Shown piece by piece: positions 56,015 through 64,000 of a DNA stretch of 64,000 bases. Under the pieces are notes generated by a model that was given only the letters and a program-made list of their open reading frames with translations, had not been told where the DNA came from and did no database searches. Location of the stretch: assembly GCF_000314975.1 (NCBI RefSeq), contig NZ_BAEN01000049.1, positions 155,434 to 219,433 on the forward strand, written 5' to 3'. The position numbers and the translations under genes were made by a program. The first letter of the stretch is position 1; each line of letters starts with the position of its first letter. This DNA comes from Aliiglaciecola lipolytica E3. GTDB lineage: Bacteria; Pseudomonadota; Gammaproteobacteria; Enterobacterales; Alteromonadaceae.

Positions 56015-56638
56015 ATGATCGGCTTAATCCGCGGCCAATTGCTAGAAAAACAACCGCCCGAAATTTTAATTGAAGCGGGTGGCATTGGTTATGAAGTGCA
56101 ACTCCCCATGACGAGCTTCTATCAATTACCAGAGATAGGGCAAGAAGCCACAGTTTATATACACTTTGTGGTACGTGAAGATGCTCAGTTGTTATTTGGG
56201 TTTGCGGATAAATCTGAACGAGCGTTGTTTAGAGAGCTAATTAAAGTAAATGGTGTGGGACCTAAGTTAGCCTTAACGATATTATCTGGCATGTCGGCAT
56301 CTCAGTTTATTCAATGTGTTAGTCACGATGATTTTACAGGCTTAGTAAAATTACCTGGTGTGGGTAAGAAAACCGCTGAAAGGTTAGTAGTTGAAATGCG
56401 TGACCGCCTGAAAAAACTTGAAGAACAAGGTGAAGGGAAACATCATCTTCCACCAATGCAAACACAAACTTCACAAGAAACCCTGGTTAAACCTACTGAT
56501 GTAAAAGAAGATGCCTTAAGTGCCATGGTTGCGCTGGGTTACAAGCCTGCTATCGCCGCCAAAACGATTAATTCGGTTTTCAAAGACGGAATCAGTAGTG
56601 AAGAGTTAATCCGTGAGGCATTGCGATCGATGATTTAA
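56015..56638 (+). CDS. ruvA: Holliday junction helicase subunit RuvA
   Basis: 207 residues (E. coli 203). [31 protein letters not shown] opens the OB-fold; two helix-hairpin-helix motifs ([15 protein letters not shown] and [16 protein letters not shown]) bind the junction. The C-terminal domain ([18 protein letters not shown]) contacts RuvB. It is 93 bases ahead of ruvB. Confidence 0.97.
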   Translation: MIGLIRGQLLEKQPPEILIEAGGIGYEVQLPMTSFYQLPEIGQEATVYIHFVVREDAQLLFGFADKSERALFRELIKVNGVGPKLALTILSGMSASQFIQCVSHDDFTGLVKLPGVGKKTAERLVVEMRDRLKKLEEQGEGKHHLPPMQTQTSQETLVKPTDVKEDALSAMVALGYKPAIAAKTINSVFKDGISSEELIREALRSMI

Positions 56639-56731
56639 TCAGTTGCTTTGGCTTAACTTGACTATACAGTAATTGATTTTTACTGTATAAAAAAACACTA
56701 TCCATTAACGTTAATTTATTAAGACTTATGC

Positions 56732-57736
56732 ATGATTGAAGCAGATCGATTACTCCATCCCACCGCAGATACTGAAGATGAAGCAGTAGATCGCGCTATC
56801 CGGCCGAAATTGCTGGCTGATTACACGGGACAAGATCACGTTTGTAAGCAAATGGATATTTTTATTCAAGCAGCGAGAAATCGAAGTGATGCGTTAGATC
56901 ACTTGTTGATTTTTGGACCTCCAGGATTGGGTAAAACCACGCTAGCAAATATTGTTGCTAATGAAATGGGCGTCAATATTAAAACGACTTCTGGACCTGT
57001 GTTAGAAAAAGCCGGTGATTTGGCTGCCTTGTTAACTAACCTAGAAGCCCATGATGTGTTATTTATTGATGAAATACATCGCTTAAGTCCCGTGGTTGAA
57101 GAAGTTCTGTATCCAGCAATGGAAGATTATCAGTTGGATATTATGATAGGTGAGGGACCAGCGGCACGTTCTATAAAGCTGGAGTTACCTCCGTTTACGT
57201 TAATCGGCGCAACCACGCGGGCCGGTTCGTTAACTTCGCCATTGCGTGATCGTTTTGGTATTGTGCAGCGACTAGAGTTTTACAACGTGCAAGACTTAAC
57301 ACAAATAGTAAAACGCTCTGCTAAGTATTTAAATTTAAGTATTAATGAGCAAGGGGCGATTGAAATAGCTAGACGATCTAGGGGGACACCTCGGATAGCT
57401 AACCGTTTATTGCGTCGAGTTAGAGACTTTGCCGAAGTTAAAGCAGATGGCGATATCACCCAAGATGTATCAGCCCAAGCCTTAGACATGCTTGATGTAG
57501 ATAAGGAAGGGTTTGATTATATGGATCGTAAATTATTGTTAACTATCATTGACAAGTTTTTGGGTGGTCCGGTTGGATTAGACAATCTGGCTGCGGCAAT
57601 TGGTGAAGAAAAAGATACGATAGAAGATGTTATCGAACCATTTTTAATTCAACAGGGATTCTTACAACGAACGCCAAGAGGCCGAATCGTGTCACAACGG
57701 GCCTTTTTACATTTTGGAAAAGATTATTCGGAGTAG
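56732..57736 (+). CDS. ruvB: Holliday junction branch-migration ATPase RuvB
   Basis: 334 residues (E. coli 336). Walker A is GPPGLGKTT, Walker B is [11 protein letters not shown], and sensor motifs appear in [21 protein letters not shown]. The winged-helix C-terminus ends [16 protein letters not shown]. It is the last gene of the ruv group. No plus-strand terminator follows; the hairpin directly downstream has its T-run on the other strand. Confidence 0.98.
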   Translation: MIEADRLLHPTADTEDEAVDRAIRPKLLADYTGQDHVCKQMDIFIQAARNRSDALDHLLIFGPPGLGKTTLANIVANEMGVNIKTTSGPVLEKAGDLAALLTNLEAHDVLFIDEIHRLSPVVEEVLYPAMEDYQLDIMIGEGPAARSIKLELPPFTLIGATTRAGSLTSPLRDRFGIVQRLEFYNVQDLTQIVKRSAKYLNLSINEQGAIEIARRSRGTPRIANRLLRRVRDFAEVKADGDITQDVSAQALDMLDVDKEGFDYMDRKLLLTIIDKFLGGPVGLDNLAAAIGEEKDTIEDVIEPFLIQQGFLQRTPRGRIVSQRAFLHFGKDYSE

Positions 57737-57744
57737 ATTCCGAG

Positions 57745-57886
57745 ACAAAAAAAAGCCCGCGAAATTCGCGGGCAAAGCAACAAGTGTTTGGAAGGAAAAT
57801 TCCAGGGAACAAATCTATCAATAAGAAATTGACAACATTTTCTGACTACCGCTTCGATTGAGTCGTTGCGTTAGTCCAGAGAACGA
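57745..57886 (-). ncRNA. Candidate minus-strand small RNA between ruvB and ybgC
   Basis: About 140 bases with a complete transcription unit on the minus strand. It has TTGTGG (57914-57919), a 16-base spacer, TAGAAT (57892-57897), and a strong terminator at 57747-57773. The 5' part can fold by GCTTCG pairing with CGAAGC. A few unpaired-looking TTGTT/TTCC stretches could bind targets. There is no credible reading frame inside (one ATG gives six codons). Family is not recognised; nothing else on the minus strand needs that terminator. Confidence 0.55.
57747..57773 (-). terminator. Terminator of the candidate small RNA
   Basis: GCCCGCGA / TCGCGGGC, 8-9 bp stem with a 1-3 base loop, followed on the minus strand by T8. 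On the plus strand no T-run follows, so it does not look like the ruvB terminator. Confidence 0.85.
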
Positions 57887-57891
57887 AGCGT

Positions 57892-57919
57892 ATTCTATAC
57901 ATTCAAAATATTTCCACAA
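57892..57919 (-). promoter_or_regulatory. Candidate promoter of the small RNA
   Basis: TTGTGG and TAGAAT, 16 bases apart, on the minus strand. Confidence 0.5.
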
Positions 57920-58247
57920 TTGAAAAAAATTGTAATTTCAGATTAGAAAAATTAATGGATAAATTTATTTTGGATTTAATTTGGTTTTTTCTAAGCCTTT
58001 GATAGGTTGGTTTTTGACTTGTTATTGTCACATTTAGGTTTTTATGGAGTTTGATTTTGGATTACCAAAATTAGGGGCTGTGTTATTTTTTATGCGCCAT
58101 AAATGCATGCTTATCTTGAATTGACGTAGTTACCATATACTTAGTCAACGTTCATCACATAACTATGCATTTAAACGGTTTAGAATTGAATTATTTTCAT
58201 GTTTATTGTACTAACCATTGAAATCTTGTTGAAAGGTATGAAATACG
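57920..58247. other. Intergenic region upstream of ybgC
   Basis: About 330 AT-rich bases with several TTTGG/TTTTT runs and no reading frame. The only signal I support is the ybgC promoter candidate at 58186-58214. Confidence 0.6.
58186..58214 (+). promoter_or_regulatory. Candidate promoter of the tol-pal operon
   Basis: TTGAAT, a 17-base spacer and TACTAA, 33 bases before the ybgC ATG. Confidence 0.5.
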
Positions 58248-58658
58248 ATGCAAAACCCCATCCATCAGTATGATTTTAGAGTCTACTACGAAGATACAGA
58301 TGCGGGTGGAATTGTATATTATGCCAACTATTTAAAGTTTTTAGAGCGCGCCAGAACAGAATGGTTAAGAAGTTTTGGTATAGAACAACACGGACTTTTG
58401 GAACAAAATATAGGTTTTGTCGTCAAACGGGTTGAAATGGACTATATTGCTGCCGCAAAATTCGATGATGTATTGCACGTCAATACACAAATAATTGAAT
58501 TAAAACGTGCTAGCATGTTGTTCAAACAACAAATAATAAACTCAAACAATATAAGTTTGGTAAGTGCGCAAATCAGGGTTGCATGTGTTGATCTGAAAAA
58601 GATGAAACCCATTGCTATACCTGCGTTCATTTTAGGGGAAATCTCAAGTGTCATCTAA
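58248..58658 (+). CDS. ybgC: Tol-Pal-associated acyl-CoA thioesterase YbgC
   Basis: 136 residues (E. coli 134), hot-dog fold. [29 protein letters not shown] carries the catalytic Asp of the 4-hydroxybenzoyl-CoA thioesterase type. It hydrolyses acyl-CoA or acyl-ACP and is thought to link lipid metabolism to the Tol system. Its last codons overlap the tolQ start. Confidence 0.96.
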   Translation: MQNPIHQYDFRVYYEDTDAGGIVYYANYLKFLERARTEWLRSFGIEQHGLLEQNIGFVVKRVEMDYIAAAKFDDVLHVNTQIIELKRASMLFKQQIINSNNISLVSAQIRVACVDLKKMKPIAIPAFILGEISSVI

Positions 58659-59337
58659 TTTGTCATTCTTTGATCTGTTTTTACAGGCAAGTCTTCTGGT
58701 TCAATTGGTTATGTTGTTGTTATTGGCGACATCCGTTGTTTCATGGGCGTTTATTTTTCAACGCACCAAAGTACTAAAGCAGGCAAGAACAGAAACGAAA
58801 AAGTTTGAAGACAAGTTTTGGTCTGGTGTCGACCTGAACAAGTTATATCAAGAGTTGTCCGCTCGACAGTCGGTACAAGGTATGGCAAGTCTATTTTGCG
58901 CCGGTTTTAAAGAGTTTGTTAGATTACGTAAAGCCAGTGGAACGTCCTCAGAGGCTATTATGGATGGGACTTATCGAGCTATGCGGGTGTCACTGTCGCG
59001 CGAAGTCGATAATCTTGAGGCAAACTTACCATTTCTAGCAACGGCAGGTTCGATTAGTCCTTATATCGGTTTATTTGGTACCGTCTGGGGCATCATGAAC
59101 TCCTTTATAGCCCTTGGTGAAGTTCAGCAAGCCACATTAGCGATGGTTGCTCCGGGCATAGCAGAGGCACTTATCGCTACGGCGATGGGTCTTTTTGCTG
59201 CTATTCCATCTGTTATTGCATACAACCGCTTTAGTAACCAAGTCGAAAAACTGGAAAATAGCTATGGTAACTTTATGGAAGAGTTCTCTAGCATTTTGCA
59301 TCGACAAACCTTATCTCAAAAAGTTGAGAGCATTTAA
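58648..59337 (+). CDS. tolQ: Tol-Pal proton channel subunit TolQ
   Basis: 229 residues (E. coli 230). It starts at GTG 58648, overlapping ybgC by 11 bases. Three membrane helices are seen (about 15-37, 130-155, 168-190), with the conserved [24 protein letters not shown] and [23 protein letters not shown]. TolQ and TolR form the ion-driven motor that energises TolA during cell constriction. Confidence 0.97.
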   Translation: MSSNLSFFDLFLQASLLVQLVMLLLLATSVVSWAFIFQRTKVLKQARTETKKFEDKFWSGVDLNKLYQELSARQSVQGMASLFCAGFKEFVRLRKASGTSSEAIMDGTYRAMRVSLSREVDNLEANLPFLATAGSISPYIGLFGTVWGIMNSFIALGEVQQATLAMVAPGIAEALIATAMGLFAAIPSVIAYNRFSNQVEKLENSYGNFMEEFSSILHRQTLSQKVESI

Positions 59338-59339
59338 TT

Positions 59340-59768
59340 ATGATCATGTACGAACGCAAAAGGCGACGTCCAGTATCAGAAATTAATGTGGTGCCTTATA
59401 TTGATGTGATGTTGGTGTTGCTAATTATTTTTATGGTTACAGCTCCCCTTGTTACGCAAGGCGTTAAAGTCGATCTACCTAAAGCGGAAGCGGAATCTTT
59501 ATCGGATGATTCGAAACCGCCTATTATCGCTTCGGTAAACGCGGCTGGTGAATACTTTATCAATGTGGGTGATAAGCAAGATGATCCTATGTCAGCAACT
59601 GATTTAGCGGTTATTGTTGCTCAGCAAATTCAAAAAGAACCGGCCACGCCCGTTGTCGTGAAAGGTGATGGTGCCGTACCTTATGCAAACGTAGTACAAC
59701 TAATGGTGTTGTTGCAACGTGCAGGTGTTCCATCTGTTGGCTTGATGACAGAGTCTCCTGAGGAATAG
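59340..59768 (+). CDS. tolR: Tol-Pal motor subunit TolR
   Basis: 142 residues (E. coli 142). INVVPYIDVMLVLLIIFMVTAPL (about 15-37) contains the essential Asp of the single membrane helix. The periplasmic domain includes VVVKGDGAVPYANVVQLMVLLQRAGV. It begins 2 bases after tolQ. Confidence 0.97.
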   Translation: MIMYERKRRRPVSEINVVPYIDVMLVLLIIFMVTAPLVTQGVKVDLPKAEAESLSDDSKPPIIASVNAAGEYFINVGDKQDDPMSATDLAVIVAQQIQKEPATPVVVKGDGAVPYANVVQLMVLLQRAGVPSVGLMTESPEE

Positions 59769-59775
59769 GCTATAC

Positions 59776-60642
59776 ATGTTTAAGTCTAACCCTTTGTTGA
59801 TTTCAATTGCGCTTCATATCTTTTTAGGTGGAGTGTTGGCAATTAGTTTCGACTTTCATACGGTACCTAAACAAATTGATCTTAGTACTCCTAATTTTAC
59901 GCCTATCGAAGCGGTCGTTGTTGATCAAAAAACGGTAAATGATCAACTTAAGCGTATTCAACAACAGGCCGAAGCTGAAAAACAAAAAGAATTACAAAAA
60001 ATACGCGATGAACAAAGGCGTAAAGCCGAGGCCGAACAGCGTAAACGCGATATAGCAGCGAAAGAGAAAAAGCGAAAAGAGGATGCTAAGCGACAGCAAC
60101 AGGCTGCGGCTGAAGCGAAAGAAAAGAAACGCTTAGCTGAGGAAAAGGCGCGCAAAGAAGAAGAACAAAAAAAGCAACGTGAACTCGAACGAAAAGCTGC
60201 AGAAGAGCGAGAGCGCAAAGCGCAAGAAAAACGCGAACGAGAAGAACGTGCTAGGCAAGAAGCTGAGCGCAAAAAACGCGAATTAGCTGAAATGCAAGAA
60301 CAGGAACGGTTAATGCAAGAACAGCTGGAACGAGAGCAAAGTGCTCGTAATCAACAACGCCAGCGACAGGTTTTAACTGAAACTGAAAAATATACTGCTT
60401 TGATCAGAGCGAAAATAATTCAGAATTGGTATGTTGACGATGCCATGAAAGGAAAGTCATGCAGAATTAATATTCGTCTGGCATCGTCTGGATTTGTTAT
60501 TCAGGTTCGTACGTTGGGCGGCGATAAATCTGTCTGTGTGGCAGGTGAACAGGCGATACGTAGGGCAGGAGAATTACCCATGTCAGCTGATCAACAAGTA
60601 CAAAATAATTTGAAAGATATCACTCTCAACTTTGGTTTTTAA
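59776..60642 (+). CDS. tolA: Tol-Pal energy transducer TolA
   Basis: 288 residues, well shorter than E. coli TolA (421). One N-terminal membrane helix (about 7-24) is followed by a long charged Lys/Arg/Glu/Gln/Ala coiled-coil (about 55-205) and the C-terminal domain III (about 206-288) with YTALIRAKIIQNWYVDDAMKGKSC, KSVCVAGEQAIRRAG. The reduced length lies in the helical spacer. TolA spans the periplasm and contacts Pal/TolB. Confidence 0.95.
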   Translation: MFKSNPLLISIALHIFLGGVLAISFDFHTVPKQIDLSTPNFTPIEAVVVDQKTVNDQLKRIQQQAEAEKQKELQKIRDEQRRKAEAEQRKRDIAAKEKKRKEDAKRQQQAAAEAKEKKRLAEEKARKEEEQKKQRELERKAAEERERKAQEKREREERARQEAERKKRELAEMQEQERLMQEQLEREQSARNQQRQRQVLTETEKYTALIRAKIIQNWYVDDAMKGKSCRINIRLASSGFVIQVRTLGGDKSVCVAGEQAIRRAGELPMSADQQVQNNLKDITLNFGF

Positions 60643-60645
60643 TGA

Positions 60646-62001
60646 ATGAATAAAATAAAAATTACATTGCTAACATTTTTTCTAATCTGTTTTTCAGTTG
60701 GGTCACACGCGACCCTTGAGATATATATCACAGAAGGTGTTAATAATGCGCGTCCTGTTGGTATTGTCCCTTTTCATATAACCCCAGGAACTGTGCTGCC
60801 TAGTAGCATCGATCAAGTGGTTGCAGCAGATTTAACTCGTAGTGGTAAATTCTTTGCGTTGTCACGCCAGCAAATGCCACAGTTGCCAAAATCCGACAGT
60901 GAAGTGGATTACAGTGAGTGGGCGGAAGCAGGTGCTGAAGCAGTACTTATTGGTCACATTCAACAGCAAGCCGCTGATGAGTTCAAAATTTCGTTGCAAC
61001 TTTTAGACGTTATTCGCGGCCAGATCACTGGCGGCCAAACACAAATGTTAAATAATGGTCAGATGGTAACGAGTCGCGACCATATCTTGGATGAGTGGAC
61101 TTGGGTCATCAAAGGAGCTGATTTCCGACAGTATGCCCATCGCATAAGCGACATCGTTTACGAAAAACTGACGGGTGAAAAGGGCGCATTCCTGACGCAA
61201 ATAGCATACGTTATCGTGCGAGATTCAGCCACTGAGACCAAGCCATTTCAATTAATAGTGGCTGACTACGATGGCATGAATGAAAATATTTTATTGCGCT
61301 CGAATGAACCGTTAATGTCACCTTCGTGGTCACCTGATGGCAGAAAGCTTGTGTATGTGTCGTTTGAAAATAAAAAGCCGCAAATTTTTATTCAAGATAT
61401 ATATACAGGTAATCGTACAATGATGACTGATTTTCCCGGCATTAATGGCGCTCCTGTTTTTTCACCAGATGGTAACCAATTGGCTATGGTACTGTCCAAA
61501 GATGGCAATCCTGAAATTTATGTGATGGATATAGCGTCGAAACGATTGCGTCAAATTACCCGAAATCGAGCAATTGATACCGAACCAAGTTGGTCTCCAG
61601 ATGGAAAACATTTGATTTTTAGTTCAGAACGGGGTGGTAAACCTCAGATTTATCGAGTAAATTTAGCAACAGGTAAGACTCGGCGGGTCACTTTCGAGGG
61701 CGATATGAACCTAGGGGGAACGTTTACACCAGATGGCACACAAATGGTCATGGTAAACCGAACCAGAGGGAACTATCATATTGCTAAGCAAGGTGTGGAA
61801 TCTGGCGATTTGTTGGTATTAACCAAAACATTTTTGGATGAGTCCCCAAGTCTTGCACCAAATGGCAGTATGATAATCTACAGTACTTTGCATGAAGGAA
61901 AGCAAGTATTATCATTGGTGTCACTTGATGGACGATTTAAGGCAAGGTTGCCGGTGTCAGAAGGGCAGGTTAAGTCACCTAGCTGGTCACCATTTTTGTA
62001 A
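60646..62001 (+). CDS. tolB: Tol-Pal beta-propeller protein TolB
   Basis: 451 residues (E. coli 430). A signal peptide (about 1-22) precedes the N-terminal domain ([33 protein letters not shown]) and a six-bladed propeller with WSPDG repeats (for example [29 protein letters not shown]). It binds Pal in the periplasm. It starts 3 bases after tolA. Confidence 0.97.
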   Translation: MNKIKITLLTFFLICFSVGSHATLEIYITEGVNNARPVGIVPFHITPGTVLPSSIDQVVAADLTRSGKFFALSRQQMPQLPKSDSEVDYSEWAEAGAEAVLIGHIQQQAADEFKISLQLLDVIRGQITGGQTQMLNNGQMVTSRDHILDEWTWVIKGADFRQYAHRISDIVYEKLTGEKGAFLTQIAYVIVRDSATETKPFQLIVADYDGMNENILLRSNEPLMSPSWSPDGRKLVYVSFENKKPQIFIQDIYTGNRTMMTDFPGINGAPVFSPDGNQLAMVLSKDGNPEIYVMDIASKRLRQITRNRAIDTEPSWSPDGKHLIFSSERGGKPQIYRVNLATGKTRRVTFEGDMNLGGTFTPDGTQMVMVNRTRGNYHIAKQGVESGDLLVLTKTFLDESPSLAPNGSMIIYSTLHEGKQVLSLVSLDGRFKARLPVSEGQVKSPSWSPFL

Positions 62002-62050
62002 TGTAAATTAAAATCTGTTAGAAATTTCGAAAACGAGAAGGAATAACGAA

Positions 62051-62617
62051 ATGCAACTTAAAAAAGTATTTAAAGGTTTAGTGATTGCACTGCCATTGGT
62101 GACCGTGATGGCATGTACGTCAACAGACAATGGTGTTGATGAAGCAGCTGCAAGAGAAGCGGCAGCGCAACAAGCTGCGGCGGATGAAGCAGCGAGACAA
62201 GCTGAAGCTGAAAAAGCGGAAGCAATGGCGATGAAACAGCGTCAAGAAATGGAAGCAGAAAAGCGTGCTCAAGAACTAGCTAGTTTAGAGCAAGATCAAG
62301 TAGTTTACTTTGATTTTGATACTGCAAACTTATCTTCTTCTGCGCGTGCTATTTTGTCAAAGCATGCTGAATTCTTGTCTGCAAATGCAAGTCAATCAAT
62401 TGTCATCGAAGGTCACTGTGACCGTCGTGGAACGCCAGAGTATAATATCGCTTTGGGTGAGAGACGTGCAAAATCAGTTCAAACATATTTACTTAATGCC
62501 GGCGTAAGCTCTTCACAAATTTCAGTCGTTTCTTACGGTGAAGAAAAGCCTGCAGCAAATGGCACCTCTGAGTCTGCATTTGCACAAAACCGCCGTGGTG
62601 TTTTGGTATATCAATAA
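62051..62617 (+). CDS. pal: Peptidoglycan-associated lipoprotein Pal
   Basis: 188 residues. Lipobox VMAC (Cys22), then an Ala/Glu/Arg-rich helical linker (about 30-80) longer than in E. coli Pal, and the OmpA-type domain (about 85-188) with YFDFDTANLSS, IEGHCDRRGTPEYNIALGERRA and the terminal FAQNRRGVLVY. It anchors the outer membrane to peptidoglycan. Confidence 0.96.
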   Translation: MQLKKVFKGLVIALPLVTVMACTSTDNGVDEAAAREAAAQQAAADEAARQAEAEKAEAMAMKQRQEMEAEKRAQELASLEQDQVVYFDFDTANLSSSARAILSKHAEFLSANASQSIVIEGHCDRRGTPEYNIALGERRAKSVQTYLLNAGVSSSQISVVSYGEEKPAANGTSESAFAQNRRGVLVYQ

Positions 62618-62629
62618 GATTGAGTGATT

Positions 62630-63400
62630 ATGATTAAACGCAATACAGCGATTAGTCTACTACTTGTATATGGAGCCGCAGTTAATGCGGCTCCTGCGCC
62701 TGTAACAGACTTAAACGATAGTTCATTGACTAAGCGTGTGGAAGTCATAGAACGTATCCTAGATTCACGTACAGAGATGCAACATCGTATTCAACAACAG
62801 TTAGATGACATGCAAAATGAAGTAAGCGAAATGCGCGGAACTTTAGAATTGCATAATCATCAGCTTGAAAAGATATTAGAACGGCAACGCGAATTGTACT
62901 TGGAAATCGATAAGCGTATAGCAGCGGTAAGCTCACAGACAAATCAACAAACGACGTCCCCAAATGCTAACCAAAATGGTGCTGCAGATTCGTCTCAGAT
63001 TGAAATGCCCGTTGTGACTAATGCTAGTGAAAGTGACGCTTATGATCGCGCCGTTAATCTAATTTTGCGTGATAAGCAATACGATCTAGCGATTCCAGAG
63101 TTTCAAGCATTTATCAACACTTATCCTAATTCTACCTATGCGCCCAATGCCCATTACTGGTTAGGCCAATTGTTGTTTAACAAACAACAATGGGAAAAAG
63201 CAGCTGAGCAGTTTCAAATTTTGGTTAGCGGATACCCAGATTCGTCGAAGCGCGCCGATGCTTTGTTTAAATTAGGCGTTGTAGAACAGCGAAGAGATAA
63301 CTTAGCCAGAGCAAGACAATTATTTGAACAAGTGTTATCAGAGTATCCTGATTCAGCGTCAAGTCGTCTTGCAGATTCGCGATTAAAGGCGATGAATTAA
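62630..63400 (+). CDS. cpoB: Tol-Pal coordinator CpoB (YbgF)
   Basis: 256 residues from the ATG at 62630. A signal peptide (about 1-22, ending in NAAP) is followed by an N-terminal coiled coil (about 35-105, MQHRIQQQLDDMQNEVSEM), a Gln/Asn/Thr-rich linker and three TPR repeats (about 138-250: YDLAIPEFQAFINTYPNSTYAPNAHYWLGQLLFNKQQWEKA). CpoB coordinates peptidoglycan synthesis with the Tol machine. It ends the operon; the E. coli homologue also precedes tRNA-Lys. Confidence 0.95.
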   Translation: MIKRNTAISLLLVYGAAVNAAPAPVTDLNDSSLTKRVEVIERILDSRTEMQHRIQQQLDDMQNEVSEMRGTLELHNHQLEKILERQRELYLEIDKRIAAVSSQTNQQTTSPNANQNGAADSSQIEMPVVTNASESDAYDRAVNLILRDKQYDLAIPEFQAFINTYPNSTYAPNAHYWLGQLLFNKQQWEKAAEQFQILVSGYPDSSKRADALFKLGVVEQRRDNLARARQLFEQVLSEYPDSASSRLADSRLKAMN

Positions 63401-63419
63401 GCCATTTTCCATTTATACA

Positions 63420-63455
63420 GCTTTAAAGCCTAAAAAATTTTTCAGGCTTTAAAGC
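63420..63455 (+). terminator. Long inverted repeat after cpoB
   Basis: GCTTTAAAGCCT and AGGCTTTAAAGC, perfect 12-bp arms around an A6/T5 loop, 20 bases after the cpoB stop. The T-run lies within the loop, not after the stem, so intrinsic termination is possible only through the inner part. Confidence 0.5.
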
Positions 63456-63558
63456 GTATAATCTCACTTTTAGTGAACAGAATTTATACCGTTTATGTGT
63501 CGGTTGCTTAGAATTTCATCGAAAAGGCAAATAGTTTACAAATATCGACAGTTTTAGG

Positions 63559-63586
63559 TTGCGCCAAGAAGATATTTGAGTATTAT
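63559..63586 (+). promoter_or_regulatory. Candidate promoter of the tRNA-Lys genes
   Basis: TTGCGC, 16-base spacer and TATTAT, with a GC-rich discriminator (GCCGCCG) typical of stable RNA promoters, 39 bases before the first tRNA. Confidence 0.55.
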
Positions 63587-63625
63587 ATGCCGCCGTTGCA
63601 GCAGGTCTGTAACAAAACTGAAAAA

Positions 63626-63701
63626 GGGTCGTTAGCTCAGTTGGTAGAGCAGTTGACTTTTAATCAATTGGTCGCTGGTTCGAATCCAGCACGACCCACC
63701 A
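63626..63701 (+). tRNA. tRNA-Lys(UUU), first copy
   Basis: 76 bases with encoded CCA. Acceptor arm GGGTCGT / ACGACCC, D-loop AGTTGGTA, anticodon TTT at 63659-63661 in loop CTTTTAA, T-arm GCTGG-TTCGAAT-CCAGC. All stems pair. Confidence 0.97.
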
Positions 63702-63795
63702 ATTTTCAGTTAGGGCTAACAATTCTCGATTGATTAATCGAAAGTCCGAAATAATCCAGTAAGCATTACTGGAAAAATAAAAAGCTTCAATAGAT

Positions 63796-63871
63796 GGGTC
63801 GTTAGCTCAGTTGGTAGAGCAGTTGACTTTTAATCAATTGGTCGCTGGTTCGAATCCAGCACGACCCACCA
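63796..63871 (+). tRNA. tRNA-Lys(UUU), second identical copy
   Basis: Identical in all 76 bases to the first copy, 94 bases downstream, in the same orientation and with encoded CCA. Further tRNAs may follow beyond the window. Confidence 0.97.
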
Positions 63872-63884
63872 TCTTAAATACTTC

Positions 63885-63960
63885 GGCTCTACCCTGTAAA
63901 CGGGGGATCAGCATTCATCTTAGGCTCTACCCTGTAAACGGGGGATCAGCATTCATCTTA
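63885..63960 (+). repeat. Perfect 38-bp tandem duplication next to tRNA-Lys
   Basis: Two identical units, 63885-63922 and 63923-63960, each beginning GGCTCTACCCTGTAAACGGG and ending CAGCATTCATCTTA. Each contains CCC-TGTAAAC-GGG, a small inverted repeat. There is no coding frame across it that I can support. The role is unknown. Confidence 0.9.
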
Positions 63961-64000
63961 CTCGATTGATAACACCATTCCACCCACAATGGGTCATCAC

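Noticed and set aside
59958..60272. Minus-strand frame rich in Ser, Arg, Cys and Phe opposite tolA
   Set aside because: Antisense of the Lys/Glu/Arg coiled coil of TolA; no ribosome site or family.
63420..63960. Possible CRISPR array at the right edge
   Set aside because: Only two adjacent 38-bp units without spacers, plus tRNA duplicates; no repeat-spacer pattern.
63626..63960. Integration site of a mobile element at tRNA-Lys
   Set aside because: Both tRNAs are complete and no integrase or partial tRNA 3' end is visible in the window.

Overview
The window is a gene-dense stretch of a low-to-moderate GC marine gammaproteobacterium, most likely Alteromonadales/Alteromonadaceae (Paraglaciecola or Glaciecola-like). 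This is judged from the protein families and gene order: fadIJ, rpsP-rimM-trmD-rplS, aroF-tyrA facing pheA, glrK-qseG-glrR, aspS-nudB-ruvCAB and ybgC-tolQRAB-pal-cpoB followed by tRNA-Lys. It looks like ordinary chromosome. I see no insertion sequence, prophage, CRISPR array or integrase.

Layout. 1-3.3 kb: a RIO-like kinase (cut by the window edge), YwbE, an exported phosphatase-like protein, a DUF3087 membrane protein, and an ECF-type sigma factor with a DUF3379 partner. 3.5-12.4 kb: a minus-strand cluster of MoxR ATPase, DUF58, DUF4381, BatA, a BatB-TPR fusion, BatD and a DUF885 lipoprotein peptidase. 12.6-16.1 kb: fadI-fadJ with a probable FadR operator. 16.3-25 kb: a small membrane protein, a secreted 76-residue peptide with three 12-residue repeats, a 1514-residue propeller-PAS-GGDEF-EAL sensor and an M16 protease. 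25-33 kb: sixA, a CNNM/CorC-like protein, ypjD, ffh, a CHRD PEP-CTERM protein and a TolB-like/TPR membrane protein. 33.4-35.5 kb: the rpsP ribosomal operon.

35.7-45.6 kb: a second PEP-CTERM protein, an OmpA-family lipoprotein, a BMT5-like methyltransferase, an acetyltransferase, an enoyl-CoA hydratase, a DnaJ-related protein, the aromatic amino acid genes, a double-receiver regulator and yciH. 45.8-53 kb: a STAS / REC-SpoIIE-HATPase partner-switching pair, GNAT and TerB proteins, an EF-hand protein, and the glrK-qseG-glrR system. 53.2-63.4 kb: aspS-nudB-ruvCAB, a long intergenic region with a probable minus-strand small RNA, and the complete Tol-Pal operon. 63.6-64 kb: two identical tRNA-Lys(UUU) genes and a 38-bp tandem duplication.

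The observations most worth following are: the secreted peptide whose three repeats differ only at synonymous positions; the promoter-plus-terminator small-RNA candidate behind ruvB; the terminator-like hairpin between the pheA promoter and start codon; the bacterial BMT5-like methyltransferase with a C-terminal Cys/His cluster; and a small membrane-protein reading frame interrupted by one stop codon. No clearly new multi-gene defence or mobile system is visible.
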